Positions 12,001 through 21,000 of a stretch of DNA of 64,000 nt are shown piece by piece (position 1 is the first letter of the stretch; every line of letters starts with the position of its first letter). Where the stretch lies: NCBI GenBank assembly GCA_017979445.1, contig CM030719.1, positions 21,669,292-21,733,291 on the forward strand, in the 5' to 3' direction. Source of the DNA: Akebia trifoliata (lineage: Eukaryota; Streptophyta; Magnoliopsida; Ranunculales; Lardizabalaceae). Below the pieces are notes generated by a model that was given only the letters and a program-made list of their open reading frames with translations, did not search any database and was not told the origin of the DNA. The translations under genes and the position numbers were made by a program.

Positions 12001-12050
12001 CGCCGGAGGGGTTCGATTCCGCAGTAGACGAGCTGAGATGCTGTGTCCAT
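1..12050 (-). CDS. ABC1/UbiB-type atypical kinase, plastid ABC1K family (5' half of gene; four exons, rest beyond the left edge)
   Basis: Seen: four minus-strand segments join in one frame with GT-AG borders, all introns phase 0: exon 1 12050-11838, exon 2 11749-11600, exon 3 3990-3820, exon 4 1240-1097, giving 71, 50, 57 and 48 codons (226 in total). The N-terminus is rich in Ser, Thr and Arg with few acids, as in a chloroplast transit peptide. Exon 3 has the WGRRPRAVATRI stretch and exon 4 has AYIKLGQALSIRPDIL, containing the KxGQ motif diagnostic of the ABC1/ADCK/UbiB family. Known: plant ABC1K proteins are atypical kinases/ATPases, several bound to plastoglobules or envelope, that affect prenyl-lipid and stress metabolism. 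Inferred: the best fit is the ABC1K6/7/8-like plastid group; the exact member is uncertain. The nucleotide-binding and catalytic exons would lie left of base 1. Intron 2 is 7.6 kb because a copia element sits in it. No frame break is seen in the exons. Confidence 0.87.
3..611 (+). pseudogene. Copia-type retrotransposon gag relic (UBN2/DUF4219-like)
   Basis: Three overlapping frames carry consecutive parts of one gag protein: VMSWLLHSMEPNISRNFLF and FWEAVSRTYSQRDD first, then SLGIEEYFGVLRQKWEELD in a second frame, then FQTVQILAKDTLPSLNSVF and YVRAEANRR in a third. The order and motifs match plant copia gag proteins. Frame changes near 211-229 and 387-438 show it is dead. It lies in intron 4 of the ABC1K gene in antisense. 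No LTR is visible, so either the element starts left of the window or this is a fragment. Confidence 0.75.
612..1096. other. ABC1K intron 4 sequence, no feature recognised
   Basis: AT-rich intron sequence with a short T run near 776-789. No coding motif, tRNA or repeat structure was seen. Confidence 0.5.
1097..1240 (-). CDS. ABC1K exon 4 (KxGQ motif of the ABC1 domain)
   Basis: The acceptor catcag is at 1246-1241 and the donor gtaagc at 1096. The 48 residues run from NEVARAIELREIV to ELQKLCDK and contain YIKLGQALS, the Ala/KxGQ segment that defines this kinase superfamily. The last codon leads in phase 0 to the next exon, which is outside the window. Confidence 0.92.
1775..1826 (+). repeat. 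T16 tract followed by a GGT-rich spacer and a G26 homopolymer
   Basis: A run of 16 T at 1775-1790 is followed by ggtggtggtt and 26 consecutive G at 1801-1826. On the host gene strand this is C26 followed by A16, inside intron 3. Runs of this length are unstable and hard to assemble, so the exact length is doubtful. Confidence 0.9.
2988..3084 (-). mobile_element. Short tRNA-derived SINE-like sequence
   Basis: Read on the minus strand, tatagctcagttggttg (3074-3058) is a good pol III A box, and ggcttcaaatcc (3030-3019) is a B box about 45 bases later, the spacing of a tRNA. It is followed by an (AAC) run and an A-rich tail at 3010-2988. No cloverleaf with a closed acceptor stem is evident, so it is not a functional tRNA. 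It could be a very short SINE or the head of a longer one. No clear target duplication was found. Confidence 0.55.
3820..3990 (-). CDS. ABC1K exon 3 (pre-kinase region)
   Basis: The acceptor ccttttcag is at 3999-3991 and the donor gtaaat at 3819. The 57 residues include LVYDPAIISSYWGRRPRAV and end INKKIKE. The WGRRP and VATRI-QL pattern is typical of plastid ABC1K proteins just before the ABC1 domain. Confidence 0.86.
4205..4290 (+). mobile_element. 3' tail of a LINE, 5'-truncated insertion
   Basis: The segment ends in aataaaattttaacttatc plus an A8 tract, the typical 3' end of plant non-LTR retrotransposons. It is flanked by aagtgtc on both sides (4198-4204 and 4290-4296), a plausible 7-bp target duplication. 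Only about 86 bp are present, consistent with strong 5' truncation. It lies in intron 2 of ABC1K. Confidence 0.6.
4505..5300. other. Possible unclassified repeat in intron 2
   Basis: Compositionally distinct, less AT-rich stretch containing aggatttaagtgtggtttgg and a following gcctaagtccacgg. This resembles a phrase I associate with dispersed plant repeats. No ends, TSD or coding motifs were found, so the call is weak; it may simply be intron. Confidence 0.25.
5503..6022 (+). repeat. 5' LTR of the intron 2 copia element
   Basis: Starts TGTTGGAATT and ends TTTTTCCAACA. A TATA-like ataaatag is at about 5763-5770. By eye it differs from the 3' LTR by about seven substitutions and two single-base indels over 520 bp. 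Confidence 0.95.
6025..6036 (+). promoter_or_regulatory. Primer-binding site (initiator Met tRNA type)
   Basis: tggtatcagagc begins two bases after the 5' LTR end. It is complementary to the 3' end of plant initiator methionine tRNA, the usual copia primer. Confidence 0.9.
6037..7831 (+). other. Long untranslated leader of the copia element with a degenerate tandem repeat
   Basis: Non-coding stretch between the PBS and gag. At 6640-6850 the phrase tttgggct(a/g)agccc/tgatt recurs about six times with irregular spacing. No frame of protein-like character crosses it. Confidence 0.6.
7832..8266 (+). pseudogene. Copia gag, N-terminal 144 codons intact
   Basis: The ATG at 7832 opens 144 codons with gag hallmarks: LNGSNYSSWRMNIDILLG, FAKWEKANRLSMMII and YEYLGQLMNLKYD. 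These correspond to the DUF4219 and UBN2 regions. A TGA at 8264 stops it, but gag-like sequence continues at 8300-8515 in another frame (SLHNSFNTFKINY, LISLCITEEARL). Gag would form the capsid of the virus-like particle. The full family protein also has a zinc knuckle, seen just downstream. Confidence 0.85.
8593..8640 (+). pseudogene. Gag zinc knuckle (CX2CX4HX4C)
   Basis: The frame reads CWFCKKKGHMKRDC, a complete CCHC knuckle that binds RNA in gag nucleocapsid. It is followed directly by a TAG. It is out of frame with the gag segment before it. Confidence 0.85.
8851..9087 (+). pseudogene. Copia pre-integrase fragment
   Basis: Contains MLWNLRLGHISKKRLESLVK, the conserved gag_pre-integrs signature (LWHxRLGHxS), with Trp replaced by a Met-Leu-Trp-Asn variant. 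The integrase catalytic core that should follow is missing: after about 9290 the reading jumps to the post-integrase region. Confidence 0.75.
9310..10180 (+). pseudogene. Copia reverse transcriptase / RNase H remnants
   Basis: From about 9330 there is a proline-rich linker and IPIRRSTRERRP, as found just before copia RT. AMDSNESQF and ELRSMEKNEVWEL at 9480-9585 are the RT start. At 9768-9956 KQASRQWYLKFD and IIVIYVDDILLVSND carry the polymerase YVDD. The section between has been shortened, and only the last part of RNase H is left (SSNMIVDPLIKGFPLK and HVTRMGV near 10078-10156). Several stops and frame changes make it inactive. Confidence 0.85.
10784..10799 (+). promoter_or_regulatory. Polypurine tract of the intron 2 copia element
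   Basis: aaggccaagtgggagat lies immediately 5' of the 3' LTR, the position and purine bias of the second-strand primer. Confidence 0.75.
10800..11319 (+). repeat. 3' LTR of the intron 2 copia element
   Basis: Same ends and length as the 5' LTR. Differences seen include g for t near 10874, g for a in ctacgatgg, and a single extra g in atcggaaaagc. Confidence 0.95.
11600..11749 (-). CDS. ABC1K exon 2 (charged linker)
   Basis: The exon is preceded by a pyrimidine-poor acceptor ending ggcag and followed by the donor gtgaat. It encodes 50 residues beginning KIGNVSQEIKRVRAQMEEN, strongly charged and probably helical. It stays in frame with exons 1 and 3, which supports the splice sites. Confidence 0.8.
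11838..12050 (-). CDS. ABC1K exon 1 (start codon and transit-peptide region)
   Basis: The ATG at 12050-12048 begins MDTASQLVYCGIEPLRR. A longer in-frame reading starts at 12164, but the extra 38 residues look like untranslated leader, so the internal Met is chosen. The exon ends in GTG with the donor gtaac at 11837. Residues 20-65 are rich in Ser, Arg, Lys and Thr with an Ala/Val patch near 45, as expected for import into plastids. Confidence 0.8.
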
Positions 12051-12368
12051 GGCGGAATCTGAGCTTTGGGTTCGGATTCGTTCTTGTTTAAAACTATCAA
12101 AGAAAGAGAAATTTTGCTTAAAAAATTGCAGAAAATGAGAGGGAGATTCTACTCTGGCTTTCAAGGAAGAAAGCAGAAGTGCGCCATTGTTTTTGCCATT
12201 TTAACTACTCTTGTATCCGAACATGGACCTAAAAAAAAAACATAGAATAAGATAAAGACTTCTTCATCAAAATTTTGATACTGACGTATTAATTTGTAAC
12301 CCCATTAATTGGACTTTTTGGGGGATATTCTATTAACCGCATGGTGAGTTCCTTGTAGTGCTACTTTC

Positions 12369-12415
12369 ATAGTGGATAGTGGATGGTGGATAGTGGATAG
12401 TGGATGGTGGATAGG
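12369..12415 (+). repeat. GTGGATA/GTGGATG minisatellite
   Basis: Six units of agtggat or ggtggat follow each other with a 7-bp period, about 320 bp upstream of the ABC1K start codon. Confidence 0.85.
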
Positions 12416-12726
12416 AAAATGTTGAAAGAGAAAATTAAAATCTCTACCATATAAGGACCGTATTCGAGATTTAAAAATAATGATAATAAAAATTTTAGCC
12501 ATCATCGATTGTTAAATTTATAAAATAATGATTTTTTGAAACAACCCCATACACCCCTTAACGTTTCATGCGCTAGAGTCATAGATATTCTCTTGAGATA
12601 CGCAAATTCAGATATTTGTGAGAATGTATGATTTTGTATCCCGATGAAAAAAATCTATGGTACTAGCCCATGCCACATTAGGGAAAGTATGGGAGCATCA
12701 AAAAATCACGACTCAAATTTATATGG
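12416..12726. other. Intergenic, nothing recognised
   Basis: AT-rich sequence without coding motifs or clear repeat structure. Confidence 0.5.
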
Positions 12727-13217
12727 TGTTGGATGTAATTTTTTATTGACATAGCAATATCTCAACTCTCAACTCTCAACTGTCTAGAGTTACCACACAG
12801 AACTATAGGGTAAAAGAACTACAAAAGATCCACTCTTGACTTTCCAAGTCTTGACCCATGGTTGAGGTTTTCTATCAATATGACCATCAAGATTTTATAT
12901 AAAACATAAATTTATAAAGAATAGTTCTAATCTTCTAGAGATTGACACACATTTTTCTTGGAAATCTTTGACATCCCAAGGGTTATGTTGATGGAGAGCC
13001 TCAATTCATTTTGCATTTTAATTTTATAAAATAAGGTGTTTGAAAGATGTTTAGTGGAAAGATCATAATTTTATTTTAAAATAAATATCTAGATTATTGT
13101 TATCAAAGATAACATATATATAAATTGGATTGACTTATGAAAGATAATTTATCTTAAAAACCCCACCCATTCATGAACTATATGACTTAAACATCTCGAT
13201 ATTTGACGATTCCAACA
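12727..13217 (-). mobile_element. Copia-type 3' LTR remnant (491 bp)
   Basis: On the minus strand the segment begins TGTTGGAATCG at 13217 and ends CATCCAACA at 12727, a TG...CA unit with a short inverted terminal repeat. Immediately upstream on that strand is the purine tract cccaaaggggg, the expected PPT. No partner LTR or coding interior was found to the right, so the rest has been lost. No target duplication is seen. Confidence 0.5.
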
Positions 13218-13527
13218 CCCCCTTTGGGATATAACCATTCTTTATGATCGCATACAACTTAGTAAATTAGTGGACCATCCAATTTCGAAGACACAATTTG
13301 AAGGAGCAAATCCTCGTCATCATGTTTACCACTAAGTCAATCTCGTGAGAATTAAATATCAATATAATGAAAATGTTAAAATCATATGTTTTAGCGCTCT
13401 TTGATTAAAGAGATGGGCAAAACATGAACAAAATTTTGTTGTTAAGAATAATGGGCATTAAATTGATGAATTAATGTCACAACGTCATGTATATTAAAGT
13501 AAAAAAAGAAAATGTCTACTAATTAAA

Positions 13528-13749
13528 AGGTTGAGATCCATTGACTCCTAAGAATGACTCATGAAAAAAACATACGATCCCAATCCTTTAAACATAAAAT
13601 CCAATAGTTAAGATTTATGAATATTTTGATAACACAAATCTCGGAGATACTTATACCAGAGATTCCAATCATTGAATTTTGCATTTAAAAGATTGGGATC
13701 ATGTGTTTTTTTCATGAGTCATTCTTAGGAGTCAAGCGATCCTGACCCT
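13528..13749. mobile_element. MITE with TIRs of about 60 bp
   Basis: The two ends are near-perfect inverted repeats: gactcctaagaatgactcat at 13543 and its complement at 13714-13733, extending through the long A/T run and gatcccaatc. Flanking taattaaa at 13520-13527 and 13750-13757 is an 8-bp target duplication, which suggests a hAT-type (or 9-bp Mutator-type) non-autonomous element. It has no coding capacity. Confidence 0.88.
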
Positions 13750-13757
13750 TAATTAAA

Positions 13758-14572
13758 ATAGAAAAGAAAATTAACTACAGTGATGTGAGGAGAAAAATTA
13801 TGAGTGATTTTCGTGCATTAATGCTCATTTATTTTCAATATATGTGACACTTGGTCTATCAGTTTAGTACTGTTGTTGTTATTATTATTATTATTATTTT
13901 TTTCTTAAATCGTAAATCTGGATTCGCAAAAACATCCCCAAGTTGTGTGGACCATGGACGTAAAGATAGTAGGAGGAAGTAAAATTTTACGATGTCTTTA
14001 TCAATGAACTTGGTAAAGACAACCTTAGCGTAATCCAACACTGCTATGGGAAAAGGTTGGACATTAGCCTGAAACGTGGCACGAAGTGGTGCAATGAAAT
14101 TAAAGTTTAATTTTGGTGTGGATCCTTGTTCACGTGAAGCTGCCGACCCATTCATAGTAAATTTTAGCCCTTTTTTTTTTAAGGATTATTTTTAATTAGG
14201 TCGGATCCGACCCATTTAAATTAGGTCGGATCCTTATGATAAAATTTGATAATCAAAATAACATTTAGAGTGTGAGTCCACAATAATATGTAGATAAATT
14301 AATCAGTTTCAAATTTCAATAATTAAAAAAAAAAAATTATAACACGTGTCATTTTGTAAAGGTGTCCGCAGCATCATATGGAAAGAGTATATATGTATTT
14401 AAGTGTTGGAGAGAGAGAGAGTTGCATATATGAGGCTCTTGGAAATCCATGTCCCACATATATTGGAGGAAGCATGGTGTGGACAGAATATTCTTTCAAG
14501 TGTACATGGCTGTCAATGATCCGGGTTATGACCCGGCCCGAAAACCATGAATTAGCTTTGAGTAGTGTTACT
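13758..14572. other. Intergenic, only simple repeats
   Basis: A GTT/ATT trinucleotide run lies at about 13872-13899. A duplicated phrase aattaggtcggatcc lies at about 14194-14233. No gene seen. Confidence 0.5.
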
Positions 14573-14753
14573 AGGGCTGGGTTGGACTGGGTCCAATTCA
14601 TGTTTAATTTGGGCTAGAGAAATAGGCTCATTGGGAGGCCCAACCAGTAAATAACCTGATTGTAGATAAATTTTATTTAGCCAAGCCTAGTCTAATGGGT
14701 TCATTAATGGGCCAGAATTGGGCTGGGATTTTGAGGCTCCCCAACCCGGCCCT
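14573..14753. mobile_element. Small hAT-like MITE
   Basis: Begins agggctgggttgg and ends with the complement of agggccgggttgg, 13-bp TIRs with one mismatch. The interior is rich in gggct/agccc motifs, as in Ac-like subterminal regions. No target duplication survives, so the call is moderate. Confidence 0.5.
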
Positions 14754-15225
14754 TTGATAGTCTTACATGTATATATGCCCACTCTTAGGTATGAATATTA
14801 ATGGACTAGATAGGAATTAATCCTACGTGAGTTGGATTGGATCAGAGCCCAATCCAGAAACTTAACAGGCTTGGGATACGATGATTCAACCTATCGATGT
14901 TGAATTGGAATTGTAATGGATGGACCCTATATTTGTTCAAGAGTTCATGATCGAAAACCCAAATTATTTTGATTCTAACTTTGCAATCAGACGGATCCTT
15001 TGACATGCTTACCCCTTAATTATAATTGATCCTAGACTTATCTCATTAGGCTCCATTATTCAATTGTTATTTCATGATTGATTTATTTATTTATTTATAG
15101 AATGTATTCTAAAAATCATTATGACAAAACCAATTCTCGAATAATATTATGTTATCAAACAAGTGAAATTGTTTATCCTTGTTTTCAAATCCGTATTTTT
15201 TTCTCCTCGTTAAAACTACCCACAC

Positions 15226-15440
15226 TCTAGGTGTGTTCAACCGGATAACCCGGACCACTCAAATAAGGAATCCGGCTTTCAATCCAATTTGTGGTTGAAT
15301 TGAAACCAAGATCAATGTTACTGGGTTCGGGTTCAACCTAGACCAGTCGAGCATATGTTAACTCAAACCTTGCTTCAAACTTGGTTAATCAGGTTCAAAT
15401 TGGTCTAGTTTTGATTCTGGTTTCGACCCAATTGTCATAA
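15226..15440. mobile_element. Terminal and subterminal region of an Ac/RICESLEEPER-like hAT
   Basis: ctaggtgtgttcaaccggat followed by repeated ccgg and gggttc motifs resembles hAT termini (taggggtgt then ccgg-rich repeats). The transposase C-terminus follows at 15787-16110 on the minus strand, so this would be its 3' end. The other end is not identified. Confidence 0.45.
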
Positions 15441-15786
15441 AATGCCAAAAACTTGACCTGATTGCATAACATGCCAAAAAAGCTATACAATTTCAAACAA
15501 TATCCTTAAATTGAACATTGAATAATAATTTCAAAATAAAATTACAAAGATTAAATAATAATTAAACAAACAACTTAATGAATTTTATAAATAAATTGGG
15601 TGTTACAACTACAAATTACAATTCTTCTCTTTGTTCAAAATGAAGAATAAACAAAATCTACAAATTAGAAGGGTGAGGTTAGCATCACAATAAGTTGAGT
15701 GCATCCCAACTAGGTTAGCACTCACTCACCAATCTATCATTTGCGTTCTACCCTTAAATGAAATGAAATATCTCATCAAATTTCAA

Positions 15787-16110
15787 GTTCTCCAATCTCA
15801 TCTTTCAATTTTTGAATTTCCCTTTCTTCCTTTTCACTTTTAGCAAGAAATCAATCCTTCAAATAAATCATAGCTTGAACAGTCTTCGGCAACAAACGAC
15901 TCCTATAGGAAGAGAGATTTCTTCCACTTGCACAAAAAAATAGACTCAAATGCAATTGGAGAAAGAGAAATCATTAATGGATCACGTGCCATCATGAAAA
16001 GTACTCGATATTGTCCAAAATATGTTTTCCACCATTTTAATAAATTAAAATTTTCATTATCAGGTAAACGTAATGATTCAGATTCTAAATATTGACTTAG
16101 TTCTAAAGAG
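15787..16110 (-). pseudogene. hAT transposase C-terminus, Ac/RICESLEEPER-like
   Basis: The minus strand reads ELSQYLESESLRLPD, FNLLKWWKTYF, and ARDPLMISLSPIAFESIF. After a one-base frame change it reads SGRNLSSYRSRLLPKTVQ and DEIGELEI then stop. This is the hAT dimerisation domain: the LxWW motif and the (A/F)ES-F-SGR---RS-L-PKTV block are both recognisable. One frameshift and an internal TGA make it a pseudogene. Nothing upstream of about 16110 is readable; another hAT relic abuts it. Confidence 0.82.
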
Positions 16111-16549
16111 AAATTTTGTCTAGGCTTTTTTTAAAAATAATAATTAAATGGTAAATATGTGGTATATGTTTTATACATGTATTATACACTTCACAAAAAA
16201 AAATCAAAAATAAAAAATTCGTTAATATAATTATGTGAATTATGACTCTATAATCTAGTACATATGGAAAAGATATAATAAATTTTAGAATAAAAAAAAA
16301 ATTAATCTCTATCGTAAAATGAATTCGCATACATGTCAAAAGCACATATCATTAACTTCAAAAGATAATTCGACTAATACCAATAAATAAATAAATAATA
16401 ATAATTTGGATATCAACCCCCTTCCCACATTGTAATCTCATACAATCTACAAAATAAATTATAGTTAATATTTCAAGAGTCTTAGTTTTTAAATAAAGAC
16501 AATTAAGAAATTATAAAGAAAATTATTTAATTCTAAACCTACTATCAAG

Positions 16550-18020
16550 TCAAGATGTATCACGAGTACCACCAATGATATTTATATCTCCTAAGGTACC
16601 ATCCACATTTTTAGACACTTCTTCACGATCATCATTAGTGTAACGAGGAAGCTCGTCAAGATTCTCTAAGTTAATCATTTTCTTGTCTTTGATCTCAAGA
16701 TCTTTAAAAACATCGAACAACATTGCATTCACTCTAATATAAATGAGATCCTCCAATATTTTAGGAAGCAATCAATTTCTCTTGTTTGTTTGTTTGTACT
16801 GTATCAAACGCACTGCAATTATGCTCACACGCTGAAACACTACTCAGTTGGCTTAATATGCGAATTGCAATCTTTTTATTTGCTTCTCACCACACTCTCA
16901 CATGAAAAAATTAGCATCATAATACAAATAATAAAATATAACATTTAATAAAAATAAACTTACGGGAGTGTGCACTTTTCATTTGGCCTAATGAAAAGTA
17001 ATGAAACATCTTTGGATGCCTTTCATTATAAATTAACAACTAATCTCCAAACTCTTCTTTTTCCTCAGTAGTAAATATCTTATTTCCAAGAAATAATAAA
17101 CCATCTCTCACATCATATTGATCATATACAACCTTCCTCTTATACATCAAAATCAGATCGAGATAAGCAACAACTACATGAACTTCATGTAATATGTTCT
17201 CATATCATCTTTATGTTTTTAATATTTTTATTAACTATGTATACTCAATTGTGTAAGCCCCTTCCTCGCCCTTTCCATTGTTTCATATATGTATCTTGCA
17301 GTCGACCCATCACCATCAACTAATAGAAATACTCGAATGAGAGGTTCTAATGAAAACAAAACTCTTTTTCCATCTCTCAAAAATGAGAATTATGAATTAT
17401 GTTTTCAATTTTTTATAATATAAATTAGTCTTATATGAAAAATTTATCCAAATAGTAGATGCCACTATATGTCATAGACCTTCTGTAGCTTCAAAAACTA
17501 ATTTAAGTATCAAGAAATGTCAAGTCAATCAAACCTTCAAACATTTTATTAATTATTTATCTATGTACTCTCTTATCAAGTTCAAGACAATGATCTGCTT
17601 ATACATGTAGAAGACAATAATAGTATTGGCATAATGAAAAATCATTTTTACCCATTGGACTTATATGTATATTTCCTTCAAAAACATCTAAATTCCATGT
17701 GCAACTCACCGTACTTAAAAAATGTATGGATTTTTGTCCATAATTAATTCACCTGCAAATCCATAATTTGAGGCATTTTCTGTAACAACATGCACAACAT
17801 TATGAGGACCAATCTTTTCTATAACATGAATTAGTAAATATTTAAGAAAGAGTTTTGTCTTTTGTTTATCCGACTTTTAAAATAATTGTAAAAAAAATAA
17901 TTCCATTTAGAGAAGATGTTATCACATTGATATAAGAACGATCATTCATGTTAGTCCAAATGTCAGACATTACACTACAACCACATAATGCCCAAAAAGT
18001 CTTAACTTCGTCAGCATAAT
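16550..18020 (-). pseudogene. hAT-family transposase relic with DUF659 and dimerisation segments (distal part)
   Basis: Reading on the minus strand from 18020 down, the order is NYADEVKTFWALCGCSVM, SDIWTNMNDRSYINVI (the SDxWT of DUF659), then VIEKIGPHNVVHVVTENA followed by SNYGFAG. Near 16800 it continues IAIRILSQLSSVSACEHN and CSAFDTVQT (hAT dimerisation), then ILEDLIYIRVNAMLFDVF. Many stops and frameshifts lie between. Known: these are zinc-finger/DUF659/hAT transposases of plants. The N-terminal part continues at 23563, on the far side of two inserted LTR units. Confidence 0.85.
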
Positions 18021-21000
18021 TGTAATGACCTAACATTTTTATGTTAATCTTGAGGAAAAATGTTAGATTAATCAAATATGATTTTTTTAGAGGTTGATTC
18101 TGATAACTTTGGTCACACCATTAGATTCGTATCGAAAAATCATCAAAAATAAACTATAGGTTCGTTTAAATCGAAATTCGAGACATAGACCTATTAAAAA
18201 AAAGAAAACAAATCATTTAATGAACCTTACATTCCTAAGACTATTTTTTTAATTCTCACGTACTCAACTTTTCTAAAAATAAACCTTAGAGAAAAATCCT
18301 AGCCTCCTTCGATCTTTTTACCCGATTTTCTTCCACTTAAAGGTTTCGTTGGATTTCAACGTAAAAGAAGAAATCGATCAATTTGTTGCAAGCTTAAAAG
18401 AAAATCGAAGAAGTGAAATTTTAGATCACATCGTAGAAAAAACATCGACTCAACTCAATTTTTCGCATCTTTGAAGATTTTTTTAGCATAGGTCTAAGGT
18501 AGGGAACTCTTAAAACTTTCTAATAATCGTAGTTATTAATTTATCGTAGTTCTCATCTTCAAAAACCTAATCTTTTATTATAAATTAAGAGAATATAATA
18601 TCCTTTACAAAATACATATTTAGAATAAATTGATTTTATGTTTTCCTACATATTGAACCAGTTTTTATTATTTTATTAGTTTTTATTTTTTATCGATCAA
18701 AATTATTTTTACAAAATTGAAAACAAACTAGTTCAATGAGAGCAAAGAGTAAACATAAACTCTCGTTCGAAAAATAGTTTGTCAATTCTTTAAGTTAACC
18801 ACAGTGTAATTAGACACCTTTCTATGTTTTTTTTTTTTGAGGTCTGTGTATTGTAATAGATTGTTATGGAATAGTCATTTTTTTCGAAAAGATGTTTTGT
18901 TTTGCATAAATTTAACAAAATATTCTATTTTTTATATTATGCCAGCACCAAAAATATTTTGTTAAAAATTCAATAAACTCTATCATCATTGCAAACTAGA
19001 AGACATTCTAAGCCTGCCTAGAGAAATTGCCACTTTCTTGTGTCAATTGCACTGGGATGTGTTGTGACCTACACGCGGTGTAGTAAAGGTGACACTTTGG
19101 ATAGTGAAATTTATTTTATTTTTTTTACCATTTTTTCCTTTTATATTTCAAAACAAACTAGAAAGAATTATCTCATTAAAAAATAAAAAATATCATTTTT
19201 AATCTAATGAAAATAGTTGAAAATGTTAAAACTTTAAATGATCACATTGTAGAAGTGATGCCTTTGATTTTATAAAAAGAAAGTGTTGATTTTTTTTATT
19301 TGCATGTGGCAATGAATGAATTTTTGGGAGTTAATACTTACATTTTCTTTATTGTGAGGCGTTGTGCTTGTTCATTTAAATTTTTTTATCACAAGACAAT
19401 GTGTATGGTTACTTATATTTGTTGTGCTGGGATATTTCATGATATGAACTCCGGATATCTATTCTACATATTTGTATTTTATTTTTGAGTTTAATTTTTT
19501 AAAAGAAAAATATATATGTATATATTTTGGGATATGTTAAAGAGCCTGTGAATGCTTGAAGAAATAGTTATCATGTCATTTTTAGAATGATATACCATTT
19601 TAAGATATACAGTTGGTATGATAAACTGCTATATAGTATAGAATGTATATGAGAATTACATCACAATTAAGATCTAGAAAATTATGTTCTATTTTTATTG
19701 GTGAACTATGTAATGCAAATGTGGCGCCCCGTCAAATACTAACACAAAGCCCCATATCAAATCTCGAAGCGCTAGGTGGTGCTTCAAAATTTTAGTATGA
19801 TCTCATTTGTTTATGTTAGCATTCTAAGGCATTCAACCTATTTCACCAAATAAGTAAAATTGACAATATCCTATATATACATACAAGAACAGAAATAACA
19901 GCGAAAGATCCATGTAAGATAGATCAGAGTGCGAAATGATAAACAATATATAAGATTACTTTGAAAATTCTCACTCTAACAAAATCCTAACGCTCGATAC
20001 AATATCTATAATACTCCTGGTCTAACCAACACCATTAGGGGGTATAACCCCAGTACTCACTAGGTGATGGAGTCTGATCATCTGACCCACTAGATGGTCT
20101 CTACTCGCTGGATCTATGCTCGTCTCACCCATTGTAGGTTTTGAAACTAAAATAAATAAGAAGAAAATGATAAGTAACAATAGTTATCTAGTAAGAAAAT
20201 AAACAATTTATATCAATAATCTCTCCTAACATGAACGAATAAGCATACTGAATCATTTTAATAATACAAAATTTTACAGAAGAAACTACAATGAACTAGT
20301 ACATATAGCCAAGGATAAGCAACTAAACATTTTAAAACTGACATTACTCACTATATCATTTTATTTTCATACAAATCTAATTGACCAAATAGAAATATTT
20401 AAACATGCGTTTCAATTTATATATAAAAATAAGGCAACAGATACATAATACACAATGATGAAGTAGTGAAATTAGAGAGTTGAGATTCACGACTGGATTA
20501 CTTTCAATTGGGACATGATATTTCATATTCTTTACTAGTTTTTAGTTCCTGATTTTGTGATCGATCGTTGCACTCACCACACTTGGTTAACCATTTATCC
20601 GGCTCAGGCTGGCCGTTTGACGTGACCGTAAGCAATGGGTATCTTTTCGATGCGTTAGAACGTTCGATTACTATAGATTGTTAGTGATCACTGATTAATC
20701 ATCTTCGTCTATGCCTATCAGGTATGCATGTGATTCCCAAATATACAAATCATTTGTATACTACCACATTTACATTACAAGTTCACTGATAAAGACAGAG
20801 AGCAATAAACTCGAATTCCAGTTGTGACTCCACTCTCATACGCGTTACATACCACATATGAATTTGGTTGTCCCTACCATATATCCTAGGATAGTATATC
20901 ACTTCAGATGATACAATTCAAAAAATAGCTATATATATATATATATTATTTTCATTTGAAATAAAAGAGAAATTAACAATAGAAGGTTGAGAATGGATAT

